From Elephas maximus indicus (taxonomy: Eukaryota; Chordata; Mammalia; Proboscidea; Elephantidae), in assembly GCF_024166365.1 (NCBI RefSeq), contig NC_064821.1:50433093-50497092 (forward strand): 64,000 nt of DNA. Reading direction: 5' to 3'. The translations under genes and the position numbers were made by a program. Positions within the stretch are counted from its first letter, which is position 1. Every line of letters starts with the position of its first letter. Under the pieces are notes generated by a model, which was not told the DNA's origin, searched no databases, and saw only the letters and a program-made list of their open reading frames with translations. Positions 12,690-25,000 of the stretch are shown here, one piece after another.

Positions 12690-13275
12690 AAAATGTATTA
12701 TTATTTTTAAACAGTTTTATTGAAATATATTTTACATATCATAAAATCCATCCAATTCAAATGTACAATTAAGTGGTTTTTAGTAACTTTACTGAGTGAG
12801 GCGACTATCAGCATAAATCAGTTTTAGAGCATTTTCATTTCCCCAGTGAGATCCCTTATGCTCATTTACTGTCAATCCCTGTTTTCACCTCCAGCCCCAG
12901 GCAACCACTAATCTACTTTTTGTCGCTGTAAATTTGCCTTTTCTGGACATTTATCTAAGTGGAATCTTAAAATATGTGATCTGTTGTGTCTGGCTTCTTT
13001 AACTTAGCATAATATTTTTGAGGTTCCTGAATGTATCAGTACTTCATTCCTTTCTATTGCTTATAGAATTCCATTGTATGGATATACCACATTTTATCTG
13101 TCCATTCACCTGTTAATGGGCATTTATTTCCAGTTTTGGCTATTGTGAATAATACTGCTAAGATCATTGGTGTCTAACTCCTTGTATGGACATATGTTTT
13201 CATTCCTCTTGGGTAGATATCTTAGAGGAATTGCTGGGCCATATGGTAGTTTTGTGTTTCTGGATTCCCCTTAAT
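12690..13275 (-). mobile_element. Second old L1 (L1M class) fragment, antisense
   Basis: It restarts at the L1 3' end (ACAGTTTTATTGAAATATAT) and runs through CCAGGCAACCACTAATCTAC to TTGCTGGGCCATATGGTAG. The restart of the same order of motifs shows a separate insertion. Confidence 0.75.
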
Positions 13276-13622
13276 ACTTTTTTTTTTTTTTAAGTATAAT
13301 TTACATACAAGAAGATTCACCAATTTTAAGTGTCCAATTTGATGAGTCTTAACAAATATATACATTCACGTTACCAACATTACAATCACAGTGTAAAAAT
13401 TTTCCATCACCCCAGAAAAGTTTCTTTGTGCCTCTTACATCCTCTTCTCTTCCCGCCTCTGGCTTCTGGCAACCACAGATCTACTTTCTGTCACTACAGT
13501 TCTGCCTTTTTTAAAATTTCATGTAAATAGAATCATACAGCAGGTAGTCTTTTGTGTCTGGTTTCTTTCACTTAGCATAATGATTTTGAGATTCATCCAT
13601 GTTGTTGTATATATCAAGAATT

Positions 13623-14030
13623 CATTCCTATTACTCAGCCATAAAGAGAAACGAAGTCCTTGTACATGCTACAATGTGGATGATCTTTGAAAATATTATG
13701 CTGAGTGAAGTAAGTCAATCACAAAAGGACAAATATTGTATGATTCCACTTATATGAAATATGTAGAATGGGCAAATGTATAGAAACCAAAGTTTATTAG
13801 TGGTTACCAGGGGCAAGAAGGAGGGGGAAAGAGGGAGTTGTTATTTAAGAAGCCTTGAATATCTGTTTGTGGTGATGAAAAACTTGGCAGTGGATACTAG
13901 TGATGGTTGCACAACGTGATTAATATCATTGGTGTCACTGAATTGTACATGTAAAAAATGTAGAAGTGGCAAATACTGTGTTATATAAATTTTTTACAAC
14001 AATAAAAGAAAACTTTAAGAATTTATATGG
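13623..14030 (+). mobile_element. L1 3' end, sense, inside the antisense L1
   Basis: TTACTCAGCCATAAAGAGAA, ATTATGCTGAGTGAAGTAAG and a 3' end with ACAACAATAAAAGAAAACTT mark an L1 3' terminus in the opposite direction to its host L1. Confidence 0.7.
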
Positions 14031-14065
14031 AAAAAATATATTCCTTTTTTTTGCTGAGTAATATT

Positions 14066-14295
14066 CCAGGGGTTGGCAAACTTTTTCTGTAAATGTTTAG
14101 ATAGTAAATACTTTTAGAGTTTGTGAGCCATACATGGTCTCTGTTACATATTCTCCTCCTCCATTCTCTCTTCTTCCACCTCCTTTTTTTTTTCCTTCTT
14201 ATAATTCTTTAAAATGTGAAAACCATTCTTAGCTCATGACTGTACAAAAACAGCTAGGGCTGGGCCAGCTGGCCAGTTTGCTGACTCCATTACTG
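14066..14295. mobile_element. Non-autonomous hAT (Charlie-type MER) DNA transposon
   Basis: It begins CAGGGGTTGGCAAACTTTTT and closes with GGGCCAGCTGGCCAGTTTGC, the inverted-repeat ends of a common MER-class hAT element. The centre is degraded and T-rich. The exact subfamily was not assigned. Confidence 0.6.
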
Positions 14296-15044
14296 CATTG
14301 CATGGCTGTATCTCAGTTTGTTTATCCAGTTACCTGTTGATGGTCATTTGGGTTGTTTCCAGTTTTGTAGTATTATGAATAACGCTGCTGCGAACATTTG
14401 TGTACAAGTCTTTGTGTGGACATATGGTTTCATTTCTCTTGAGTAAATATCTAGGAGTGGAATGGCTAGGTTATATGGTAGGTACATGTTTAACTTTATA
14501 AGAAACTGTTAAACTGTTTTCCAAAATGGTTACACTATTTTGAATTTCCGTCAGCAATGTATGAAAGTTCCAGTTGCTCCACACCCTTGCTAACACTTGG
14601 TGTTCTCAAATTTTGACTTTAGATGTTCAAAAATCTCATTGTGCTTTTTAGCTTGGATTTTGCTAATGATTGATGATGTAAAGTATATTTTCATGTGCTG
14701 ACTGGCCATTCATTATCTTTTGTGAAATGTGTCTTCCAATCTTTTGCCCATTTTAAAAAATCAGCTTTTTGTTTTGTTTTTATTTAATTGAGTTTTAAGA
14801 ACTCTTTATGTATTCTGGTTACAAGTCCAGATCTATGTTTTGTAAGTATATTCTCCCAGCCTGTGGCTTGCTTTTTTGTTTTCTTGACAGTGTCCTTTTT
14901 TTTTTTTTTTGTAGTTAAAACGGTAGATTTTATTTCATGTGAATTTAACCTCAATAAAAATAAAATAATAAAAAATGGATAAGCTTCCTGGGCCTCACAA
15001 TGAGAGATTCTGACTTAGCAAGTCTGGGCTGGGGCCTGGAAACC

Positions 15045-15778
15045 TACGTTTTATTTATTTTTTAATGATATTTTGTTGTGTTTTCGGTGAAAGTTTACAC
15101 AGCAAATTAGGTTCCCGTTTAACAGTTTCTATACTTGTTCAGTGACGTTGGTTACATTTTTCACAATGTGTCAACATATCTCATTGTTTCTATTCTGCTT
15201 CCATTAATCTACTTCCCTGCCACCACCCCCCTTACCTTCTCGTCTTTGCTTTAGGGTAAATGTTGACCGTTTGGTCTCATGTAGATGATTTTTGAAAGGA
15301 GCGCAGTACTCAAAGATGATATTCTTTATTTTATGAGCCAATCTGTTATTTACCTGTGGGGTGATCTCTGGGTGTGGCTTCAGTACAAAGTTTAAAGGGT
15401 ATCTCAGGGCAGTAGCCTTGGGGGTTCCTATAGTCTCTACCAGTTCAGTAAGTCTGGCCTTCTTTAAGAATTTGAGTTGTTTTCCATTTTTCTCCCATTC
15501 TCTCTGGGACCATCTCTTGTGTCCCTGATCAGAGCGGTCAATAGCGGTAGATGGGCATAAATGAGGCTGTGGTTCATGTAGGCTGTTGGTCCTGTAGACT
15601 AGTTTCTTCTTTGAGTCTTTGGTTTCCTTCTTTCTCTTTTGTTCCAGTCAACTAGAGACCAGTAGTTGTATTTTATATGGCCGCTTGCAAGCTTTGAAGA
15701 CCTCAGATGCTACTCACCAAGCTAGAATGTAGAAAATAAACTTTATGAACTGTGTTATGTCAGTTGACCAAGGTGGTA
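15045..15778 (-). mobile_element. L1 3' end of the elephant type, antisense, long
   Basis: The plus strand gives TTTTGTTGTGTTTTCGGTGA, TTTACACAGCAAATTAGGTT, CTCATTGTTTCTATTCTGCT, and further on ATGCTACTCACCAAGCTAGA. This is the reverse complement of 5512-6590. Just left of it, 15000-15040 is a short MER5-like remnant (GATTCTGACTTAGCAAGTCT). Confidence 0.65.
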
Positions 15779-16204
15779 GTGTCTTTTGAAAAGCAAAAGT
15801 TTTAAATTTTGATGACATCCATTTTATCATTTTTTTGTTTTATGTTTTATGCATTTTGTGACTTAAGACCTCTTTGCCTAACCCAAGGTAGCAAAGATTT
15901 TCTCCAGTGTTTTCTTCCAGAAGCTTTATAGTTTTTGCTTTTTCGTTTAGGTATGTGATCCATTTTGAGTTAGTTTTCGTGTATGGTATGAAATGAGGGT
16001 CAAGGTTCATTTTTTTTTTTTTCCTATACGGATATCCAGTTGTTCCAGCACTGTGAAAAGATTATCCTTTCCCCATAGAATTACCTTGGCCCTTTTGTCA
16101 AAAATTAGTGGACCATATAAGCATGGTTCTATTTCTGGACTCTTCTGCATTCTTAACAGCTTAATTGGAGCTCATATTTTTAAATCTATGGAGTGGGGAT
16201 AGTT

Positions 16205-17460
16205 ATACCTCTCAGTGTCCTTTCTGCCTGTAGACACCACTGATGATAGCATTGCAGCCCATGAGAAGCCAATAAGATTGCCCTTCACAGGACATACATG
16301 TAAAGGCAGGTCTTGGCTTTTCAGCTGTGACTGTTGTCGGGCCTTTGTGGTGCCTTTTTGCCTTACAGGTTGCCCAGGTGCTTCTTTTCAGAGTGGAGCT
16401 CTTCTGATTGCTGCCCTCTGGGTTAGGCTGTTTTGCTGACTGCTGTGGCCAGCCCTTTTCAGCTGGTCCCTATCCTCTTGGTGCATTTAGCCTAGCAACT
16501 CTATGCTATAGCAAGCACTGACTTGGCAGACTGGCTTCGTTCCAGCACCTCACTGTGGATGAGCCTGTCATATCACTTAATTTTCAGGGTGGCTTGCAAG
16601 GGAAGCTGATGGGATGAATTGAGAAGCTAGATGCACTGCTGTGGCGGAGCCGTGGCTTGCACCTGGAGGAGTGCTGGAGGGGACCACAGTGAGGCCTGCC
16701 CAGTTTCTACCACTGCTTTGGCCCTGTGCCCAGGCTGCCAGCCTTCTCAAGGACATAATAGTTTCCCCACTGCTGTCAACGAGCTCATCACCAGAGTGCA
16801 TATTGTCTCAGCAGGATGATGTCATGACAACTTCCTGCCCTGGGTCGTTGATAAGCACCTTTACTGGACTGTAGGATCTCCACGGTGTAGATGACTTGGT
16901 GCTTTCAGGCACAACCTTGCCACGTTGTATGTATGGTTCCCAGTCCTACGCCTGTGTTCTTACTCGATGATGTTTGTTGTCACCTGGTAGGTGAGAACTT
17001 CTTGGCTGATGGAGACAGAGCTAAAGAAATCGAGTAATGTTGATGTATTTGGTACTCAATGAATAGTTAAGAAGCCATGGGGCTTCTCTCACCCTGGAAA
17101 TGGTGGCTGTCTACCATCCATTCACCTTTAATCTGGGCCTTTGGGCAGGCAGACCTTCGTAGAGACTATGTTCCATTCCGAAGAGCCACACACACTTCTC
17201 CCATAGTAGGAAGAATTTGTCATCTGACCTTGCAGCATAAAGAATAATGGCAGTCCCAGAAATACTTGGCTATGTAGACCTTCTCTTCATCCATCACCAA
17301 GATGGCGGTGAAGTGCTGGGTCATTCAGCTGGTTAGCCAGTTGTGCCTGCTGGGGAGGTGCTGTGAACAATGTGAATCTGAGCTAGCAGCAAAAGAAAGA
17401 CATCATTGTTCCTAGGTGCTTTGGGTCTAGCAAAGCCCTGCCACCTTCAGTCAAATGATC
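16205..17460. other. Unassigned block between repeats, not recognised
   Basis: This 1.25-kb block of higher GC sits between an old L1 and an AfroSINE. Broken minus-strand open frames (for example 16577-16801) give no protein I recognise, and many stops and frame changes occur. It could be unique intron or a very old processed pseudogene read on the minus strand. Confidence 0.35.
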
Positions 17461-17468
17461 TGTGCTTG

Positions 17469-17678
17469 GTAAAATCAGTTGCCATCAAGTTGATGCTGAC
17501 TCATGGCAACCCCATATGTGTCAGAGTAGAACTGTAATCCACAGGGTTTTTAGTAGCTGATTTTTCAAAAGTAGATCGCCAGACCTTTCTTCCCAAGCAC
17601 CCCCGGGTAGTCTCCAACCTTCAGCCTTTGGATTAGCAGCCAAGCATGTTAACTATTTGCACCACCCAGGAACTCCGT
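17469..17678 (-). mobile_element. AfroSINE (long variant), antisense
   Basis: The plus strand reads CAGTTGCCATCAAGTTGATG, GACTCATGGCAACCCCATAT and AAAAGTAGATCGCCAGACCT, ending CACCACCCAGGAACTCC. Flanking TGTGCTTG at 17461-17468 and 17679-17686 is the target-site duplication. Confidence 0.88.
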
Positions 17679-17689
17679 TGTGCTTGATG

Positions 17690-19170
17690 GGCAGAAAAAA
17701 ATGTCTTTGGAACCATCTGGTTGGTGGTGGGGAGCCAGGGTCCCTGACCCCAGGCTTCTTGCCTGCTTGCCCCCTTGTCTGCCTTGTATGCTGGCAGGCT
17801 CTGCTTCCAGGCTTGAGTTGAAGTAGGAATTGTTCTGATGTTTTTGAAAAGCTTGTTCATTCCGTTTTCTTTACTTCCAAGCTAGAGCACAAGAGTGACT
17901 GGCCCCACTTTCTGCCCTAGTCTCTGTAATTCTGGACATTTGGAACATGGTGACTAGAGAAGCTATAGCCCCAGGTGCCCTGGTCTCTTTTCCCTCGTGG
18001 GGTCTGCTGTGGACTTGGAAAAAGCAGGGTCGAGTGGGTGGCAGGAGTCCAAGTGGTATGGCTGGGAGGTCTGGGCGAGTTCTGAGTGCTCCACAGGAAC
18101 CCTAGCCTGTTGCCCTTTCAAAGCTGTGCAGTGGATCAGAGTTAGCTCCGTCTCAGTTTCTCTCCTTTTTCATTTTGCCACAAGACAGAATTGTATCACA
18201 CATCTCCAAAACGAGTAAAATGGCATTTCAGCTTCTAGTCTTTATAGACTCTCTGAACTTTAGGAAAGATCATTCTGGTCCCTTTTCATTAATAATGAAA
18301 ACTAGGGGGCAATAAAATGTTCTTAACGTGAGCTTGGCAGGAGCGGAGGCGCCATGAGGGGGTGAAGGGTGAGCTGGCAGAAGTGGAGGAGTGCGAGGGG
18401 GTGAAGGGTGCGCTGGCAGTGAACCACAGGTGTTTCTTGGTGCCTGAGGAGTCAGAGCTCTGCTGCAGGAGGGGTCCTGGTCCCTCTACCTTTGGCAGTT
18501 CAGTGCACCTGCGAGGTAAGAAGGCCGTGCTTCCCAGGTTACAATCCATTTACAGGAAAGCAGAAGAACCTCTGGCTTCTAGTCAGGTTTTGAGCCCAGT
18601 TACAACTGTTTTCTTAATAGATATTTAGTGGGTATTTGAGAAATCAGTGGTGAGTATAATATTCTGGATACATGCCCCACTTGGAAATGGCTCTCAGGAT
18701 TTTGGCTCCACAGATGGGTGTTCCGGATGTGGATTAAAGCCCTCCTGAACAGTGACTCTTGAAATGTGGCTAGGCTGCTGTCTCTTTACCTTTTCCTCCT
18801 AAAAATGAGCTCACACTAGATGCTGGATTTTGCATCAGGCACTTGGCAGAGCTGATGGAAGAGAAGAGGGAGACAGAAGAGAGGTCTGATGGGGATTCGG
18901 ACTCCCCTGGCTCCTCAGGGTCAAGGTGAAAGACCTATCCATCTTCCTCAGTGGTCACAGAGTTTTCTGTGTAATGAGAGGAGAGTGCTTATCCACTTAG
19001 ATTTCACATCGCGTGGGAATGTTCACTATAGGGTAACACAGCAGCGTTTCCTTCCACAGATGATTTCTTAGACTGAAACGCTGAGTGTTATGACCCAATC
19101 TTGGATGGGAGTGACAAAGCCTTTTCTGACCTTGACACAAAATCCAGAACCCGTGAAAGAATGGATTGAT
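17690..19170. other. PEX14 intron, mostly unassigned
   Basis: No exon or clear transposon seen. 18345-18440 holds two diverged copies of a roughly 42-bp GC-rich unit containing GGGGGTGAAGGGTG. Confidence 0.45.
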
Positions 19171-19179
19171 AAATGTATC

Positions 19180-20120
19180 CTAACATGAAAAATGCCTGCA
19201 TGCCACAAAACACCATAAGCAGAGTCAAAAGGAAAATAAACTGGGAAAGATGTTTGCAGCTCTATCATTGACAAAGGGCAATCTCCTTAAAATATAAAAA
19301 AGTTTCTCTAAATTGCTAAGGGAAAAGAAATCCAGTAGAAAAAATGGGGAACACTATTATATACAGATGAAAAGATGCCTAGTCTTCACTCTTAAGATAA
19401 ATACACATCAAAACTAGAGTGAAGTACTGTTTTTCCATTTGAAGAACGTGTGTTGGGGTGATTGTGGGGAGACAGGCCCTTGAGCACATTGCCGGTGGCA
19501 ATGTGAATTGGTTCACCTCGTGGAGGGCAATTTGGCAGTGTCTATCAAAATTGCAAACGCATATACAGTAAAACCTTCGAAAGCCAGAACCTGTGTAAGG
19601 TGGAAACCTGCCAGAGAAGGAAAACCCAAATATTTTCCACTAATAGAGAGTGATAGAAAAGTGGTAAGACTGTACCCTGTCAAAGGTAGAAAACTTGCAC
19701 GACCCAGCAACACAAGGCAATCCTGGTGAGTTCTGGCTCTCCCAGGCTTCATTGTACCTTCTGATTCAGCATCTTAGGACTTCATGTTTGTAGGTGTACT
19801 TGTACATGCATGTAAGGTGACATATGTACACAGTCATTCACAGCAGCATTGTGTGAAATTGTAAAAGAACGGAAATGATCGCGATGTGCATGGATAGGGA
19901 ATTGGTTGAGTAGAATATTTTGCAGCTGTAGAAAAAAAGAATGAGAAATGGGGGAAGCGGGGAGGGAAATAATACATATCTGTGTTGCCTTATGTATGTG
20001 TAAAACTCTCTGGAAGGATGAAACGAGACTTAACAGTGGTTACAGTGGGGAAAGACTTCATAGTATACTGACTTAGGCTATTTGATGTTTGAACCATATG
20101 AGTGTATTATGACTCAAAAA
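19180..20120 (+). mobile_element. Old L1 3' region, sense, with a possible DNA-transposon insert
   Basis: Motifs such as TGGATAGGGAATTGGTTGAG and GGAGGGCAATTTGGCAGTGT follow old L1M 3' order. About 19565-19745 (starting ACAGTAAAACCTTCGAAAGC) does not fit the L1 and may be an inserted short DNA element. Assignment is tentative. Confidence 0.45.
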
Positions 20121-21948
20121 GCCTAAAACAGAAGAGGGAACCCATGTGTTGCTTACAGTTTATGAATCAGACTCCAGGGCTGGCCCAGGTTGGGAAACCT
20201 CATGTGGAATCCATAGGCAGGGGTGGGGTGGGGGAGATGTGGTGGCCCAAGGAGAGACTCTTCCAGTCTCCCCCATCAGCTTCACCTCTGCCTCTTGAGG
20301 GGCCTGTTCAGCAGCACGGGGGTTGGGGGCAGCGCCTCTCTTGCCCTCTGGTAGGTCTTTGTCACTTGGACCCACCTGGTTGGGCTGTTCTCTCTGTCTG
20401 CTCACAGCCTGCCCCTGACCTTTAAGAAAAGTCCGTCTCCTGCCTCCTTGTCAGCAGTGAAACACCAGGACATAACAAGCACCTATAGAGCCTGCAGGCA
20501 CTGGCAAGAGGGAAGGAGCAGACTGGTGTTTCCAAGGAAATAAGCTCCTCGGATCTGTTCCTAACTTCCTTCTTATAACCACATGCTTCAGGAGCCTTCT
20601 GGACCCTTTCTCCATGGGCACTGTGGTCTGATTCCTGATTGTGGCATCTCTAAGTTAGTGGACTTGTCTGGAAACATGGCCCATGCTCTCCGATGGCAGG
20701 TCCCTTAAGAGGAGGTCGGGCACCATGCTGATGGCCCAGACAAGGCAGCTCCAAATGGACATTCACAGCAGAGCTGATGCTTCCTATTTACTCAGAGGAT
20801 TGCTGGGAGGATCAGATAAGGCTGTGGACAGGAAGGCCCTTTGTAAACTGCAAAGGGGGAAGACGGCCAAGTAGAAAAGTCTACTCTCCTCTGGTGGAGC
20901 TGGAGTTCTCTGCAGGAGTTGGTGGGAACTCTTGTATGTGCTGTTCCACAGAGAGCTGGGTCAGGAACTGCTCCCAAATGGAGACTGGCTGCCCATTTCC
21001 AGTCCTTCGACAACAGTGGCGGATCGATCTTCTGAGACATCTCTCTACTCCAGTCATTCTTTTCCAACCTCGTCCCAGGCCTTCTTTATCTCTCGTGGCT
21101 CTGCCCCTGCCCCTATGTGGGCGCTCTTCTTTATTTCTTGTGGCTCTGCCCCTGCCCCTGTGTGGGAGCTCTGCCTCAGGGCCTTAAATGCCACCTCCCG
21201 GAAGGCTTGTCCGACTGCTGTCCCCTGCCACCACACTCACTTATCCCCCTGCTGGATATTCTCTATCACTCCCTGAAGTTACCTTGCTTATTCCTTTGTT
21301 GACTTGTCTTCTCTCCACCAGCTCAGTGTGAGAGCAGAGCAGAGCAGGGAGGTCTGAGGTCTGTTTACCCCTGTGCCCCCCACACCAAGAACACTGTCTG
21401 GCTCATAGTGGGTGCTTCATGTATTTCTGAGTAAACAGATAATAAAGCCTTTTCTTCCTCCTCCCCGATCCTGCTCCCCTCTCCCCTCCCCCATCCCTGA
21501 CGTAGCCCTTGGTTCAGGCCTATCTGTGGTAGGTCTGTGTAGGTGCGTGTACGCACATGTGTGTGGGTTCAGGTCATACTCTGTAGAGTGTTTGTTATTG
21601 GAGGCCATGCCCTGTTTAGATCCCTTCTACCACCTGACCTACTCTGGGGCCCAGTGCACTGCTAGATGCCGACCCACTGAGGCGCACTCTTGGTGTTCAT
21701 GACTGGACTTCCCTTGCCTTCCAACTGAGGCAAGTCGTTCTGCTAGCTGAGGGAGGAGCAGCTGAGCGGATATTGTTGACAGGCATCCTCTGTGTCCGAG
21801 TTGCCCATCATTTGTTTGCAATGAGAAGGTTGTGCCATCACCAAGTCCCATGAGTCCTCTCATGTCTCCCTGCTCTCTCCTCCCTGGGGAATAGGGGGAG
21901 GGATGTCGTGCGTCCCTTCTCCTAACTGTCCTCTTCTCCCCACCACAG
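20121..21948. other. PEX14 intron up to the membrane-segment exon
   Basis: GC-rich intron with no exon or functional element identified. 21380-21440 looks like a degraded L2 3' end (CTGGCTCATAGTGGGTGCTT). A tandem duplication lies at 21079-21168. Pyrimidine-rich sequence before 21949 serves the splice acceptor. Confidence 0.5.
21079..21168. repeat. Two-copy tandem repeat, 45-bp unit
   Basis: The unit CTTCTTTAT..., containing GTGGCTCTGCCCCTGCCCCT, occurs twice back to back at 21079-21123 and 21124-21168 with a few differences. It is a local duplication in GC-rich intron. Confidence 0.85.
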
Positions 21949-22034
21949 GCCCTGTAGGCTCCCGATGGAGGGATTATGGTGCCTTGGCCATCATCATGGC
22001 AGGAATCGCGTTTGGCTTTCACCAGCTCTACAAG
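21949..22034 (+). CDS. PEX14: PEX14 exon: membrane segment
   Basis: The 86-base exon follows a pyrimidine-rich stretch and CCACAG and ends CTACAAG before gtaagt. Two bases complete a split Ser codon, then 28 codons follow. It encodes SRWRDYG and then the hydrophobic stretch [13 protein letters not shown], the single membrane-associated segment of PEX14. The GxxxG/AxxxA-type spacing of small residues is what the family uses for self-association. Phase 2 in, phase 0 out. Confidence 0.96.
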
Positions 22035-25000
22035 GTAAGTCTGTCTTTCTCAGCAGCTGTGTGCTGGGCCCCCTGCCGCCCTGCATTCATCCCTAGGTTT
22101 CTCTATGGTGGAGGCACTGCCTGCAGAATAAATGCCGAAGAGTGAGGCTGTGTGGGACTGGTGGACGCTGGAGGGAATTTCCTGGGTTCAAGTCCTGGGT
22201 CTGCTGCTGCCCAGCTGGGGAAGCTTGACAAGTTCAGACTGGCCTTGTCCACTGCACCCCTCATGCCACAGCCAGTCTCTGCTGCCTAGGGTGACTGTGA
22301 GGGCCATCAATTGATCACCCTTGTCAAATGCTTAGAAAAGCGCTGGGCACATAGTAACCACATAGTGGTTAAGAGTGAGGACACTGGAGCCACGTGCCTG
22401 CATTGAATCCTGCTCTGCCCTTTAGTAGCCATGTGACCACAGGTAATCACTGCCCGTCTCTGTGGTTCAGTGTTCTCCTCTATAAAAATGGGGAGGTCAT
22501 TGTAAAGATCAAGGAGCAAGGGAACTGCTCAGACCCAGGCTTGGCCCACAGGCAGCGCTTTGTACAGGTCGGCTGTCGTTCTTCCTTAATAGTCAGAACC
22601 AGCTTTGAGAATTTGAGAATCTCAGTGTAGTCAGAATAGACTCAGGCTTATGGGATCTAGTTGTTGACTCCTATATTCTATTGGTTTCCATATAAATCTA
22701 GAATTTTCCCCAACTTCATAAGTTAGCCCCCAGGCTCCTGGAGTCCACTGCATACAACAGACCTGCAGGCATGAAGCGGACATTTACTTCCCTGGATGCC
22801 AGTATAAAGGCCCAGCTCTGGTCTGAAGCAAATCTGAGTCTTTTCCAGGAGATGTAGAACCAGGATAGGACCCAGAGAAACCAGGTAAAACAGTGGCCTG
22901 AGGTACTGTCTCCGCTGATCCTGGAGAGAAGCCCCTTTTCCTTCTGAGGCCGCCAGGTCCACCCCTTATTTGGAGATTATTTTTAAAGAACCTGAACGAA
23001 TATCCAGACTCTTTGTTGTAAATTTTGGCACGTGAAGCACATTTAAACACTACACTCTGGGATTCTTAATTCTTGGCCTTGTACAAAAACTAATGACAGA
23101 GTTATAGTAGAATATAATTTTTTCCATGTAACATCTATTCCTGGAGTTGGAAATTTCCATGTCAGAAATTCAGAAGCAGAGCGCCCCGAGTCAGGGGTCT
23201 TTTCCCTCTGAGCTGACGCCTGCCCTTCTGCCCTTTCTTTGCCTCTTTGAAATCGCTGACTGTGGACAATCACTAAGAAGCATAAGATGCTAACTCAGAA
23301 TTCTGAAACCAGTGTCTCAGATGGACTCACTCAACTTCTCAGATATGCCTAGTCGTCACGTGGCTGTCCTGGGATAGTGCGTGATCTCGTGGACACAGAA
23401 AGCCAGCCGCCCTTGGTGTGGATGGCAAAGCAGGGTTTTCATCAGTGGTTTCCAAGAGCTCTGATAATTCCTTCGCTCTTTAAAAAACAAGAGAGACATC
23501 GAAAGATCAGTCACAATAGTGACAAGAGAATTTCTAAAACATGCTAATCGTTTCTTTAAAACGAAAAAGGAGAGGTAAGAAGCCATCATCATGTTTTATA
23601 AATAGGTAAAGAACAGGCTGGGGTAGTGGGGTAGCGACTTTTGTACTTAGGAAATTTTCAATCTGAAATATAAGGCTACATCTGATGAGTTTCGGCCCAG
23701 TGGTGGGTAATCACTCACACCGTGGTTGAAAAGCACTTTGCAAAGTAGAAAATGCTTCTATACATATGCTAAATAATGATCTTCACTTAAGAATTGCTCT
23801 TGAAATGAGTTCTCCCACAAACCCCTTGCGAGAGACCTTCTTTTCCTTCCCCGACACAGAAACCTTAATGGAGAAGTTGCTGCCATTTTTCCTATCTGGG
23901 GCTGAAACGTAGTAAGAACCAAAGCTGTCCTTTAGCCACACCTGAGGGGCATGCGCTGCGCTCTATCTAGCACCACCCTGCCTAAGACGTGGCTGGTCTC
24001 ACTATCCTTGAATATGGAGGCCTGTCTCCACATCCTGAGCTTTTGGATGCAGAGCACATACTCTTGTCATCTGGTCCCCACCTGCTATCCCTTACACCCC
24101 TTACCTGTAAGTCGGAGAGCCAGTTACCAGCTGTGCTCCCTGACCTGCCTTCTTCCTGAATGTTCTGAGAACCCGGTCCTCACCTGTTTGTCCCTGAGTA
24201 TAGCCACTGGTGGAAACCCTGGTGGCATAGTGATTAAGAGCTGTAGCTGCTAACCGAAAGGTCAGCAGTTTGAATCCACTAGGTGCTCCTTGGAAACTCG
24301 ATGGGGCAGTTCTTCTCTGTTCTGTAGGGTTTCTAGGAGTCGGAATCAACTCAACAGCAATGGGTTTGGGTTTGGATGGCCCCTTGTTTGGTTGCCTAGT
24401 AGTATCAGCTTGCTTTCTCACCATGCCCAGTTCCTTCTGGGTCTACCCACCTACCCTCTTGGCTCTGTGTTCCAGCTCTGGGGGAATTGGGCTGCATCTG
24501 ACTCATATGAAGAGAGTTTGAGGATTCAAGGCTCAGTTTAGAAAAAGAGCAAGGCAACCCTTTTTGACACTCAAGATACCCATATATTAAACCTTATTAA
24601 AAGAACCAGGAGTCCCTGGGTGGTACATGTGGTTACCGTGCTCAGCTGCTAACTGAAAGGTTGGAGAGTTGAGTCCACCCAGAGGCACCTCAGAAGAAAG
24701 GCCTGGCCATCTACGTCTGAAAAACCAGCCATTGAAAACTTTTGGAGCACAGTTCTACTCTGACACACATGGGATTGCCATGAGGCAGAGCCAACTCGAC
24801 AGCATCCGGTTTCTGGAAATGAACCAAGTTTCCCAAAATCTATTGTTGCTTTTCTTCTAGTTTCGCTCATAATTCTTCGTGTTTATTTAATTTTACTCAT
24901 TTATTTTTAAATGGGTAATTTATCCACATGGTTCACAATGTTAAAGATTCGGAAACGGTACGGTTAAAAAGCTTCCCTGCCATTCCTCCTGGAGGCCACT

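Larger units (their letters stand above)
10990..12690 (-). mobile_element. Old L1 (L1M class), antisense, with two later insertions
   Basis: The plus strand shows typical reversed L1M 3' sequence: TTATTATTGAAGTATAGTTG, CAGCATAATGTTCTTGAGAT, GTATTCCATTGTAGGGATTC, and ends in CTTATCAAAAATCAGTTGAC. An AfroSINE (11711-11880) and a short younger L1 end (12163-12372) are inserted in it. Confidence 0.8.
13280..16200 (-). mobile_element. Third old L1 (L1M class), antisense, broken by further insertions
   Basis: L1 motifs appear in order in blocks 13280-13622, 14031-14065, 14296-14900 and 15779-16200 (for example ATTTAATTGAGTTTTAAGAA, then later GAGTTAGTTTTCGTGTATGG). Between the blocks lie a sense L1 end, a hAT piece and a younger antisense L1 end. 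It matches one L1 body opened by successive insertions. Confidence 0.65.
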
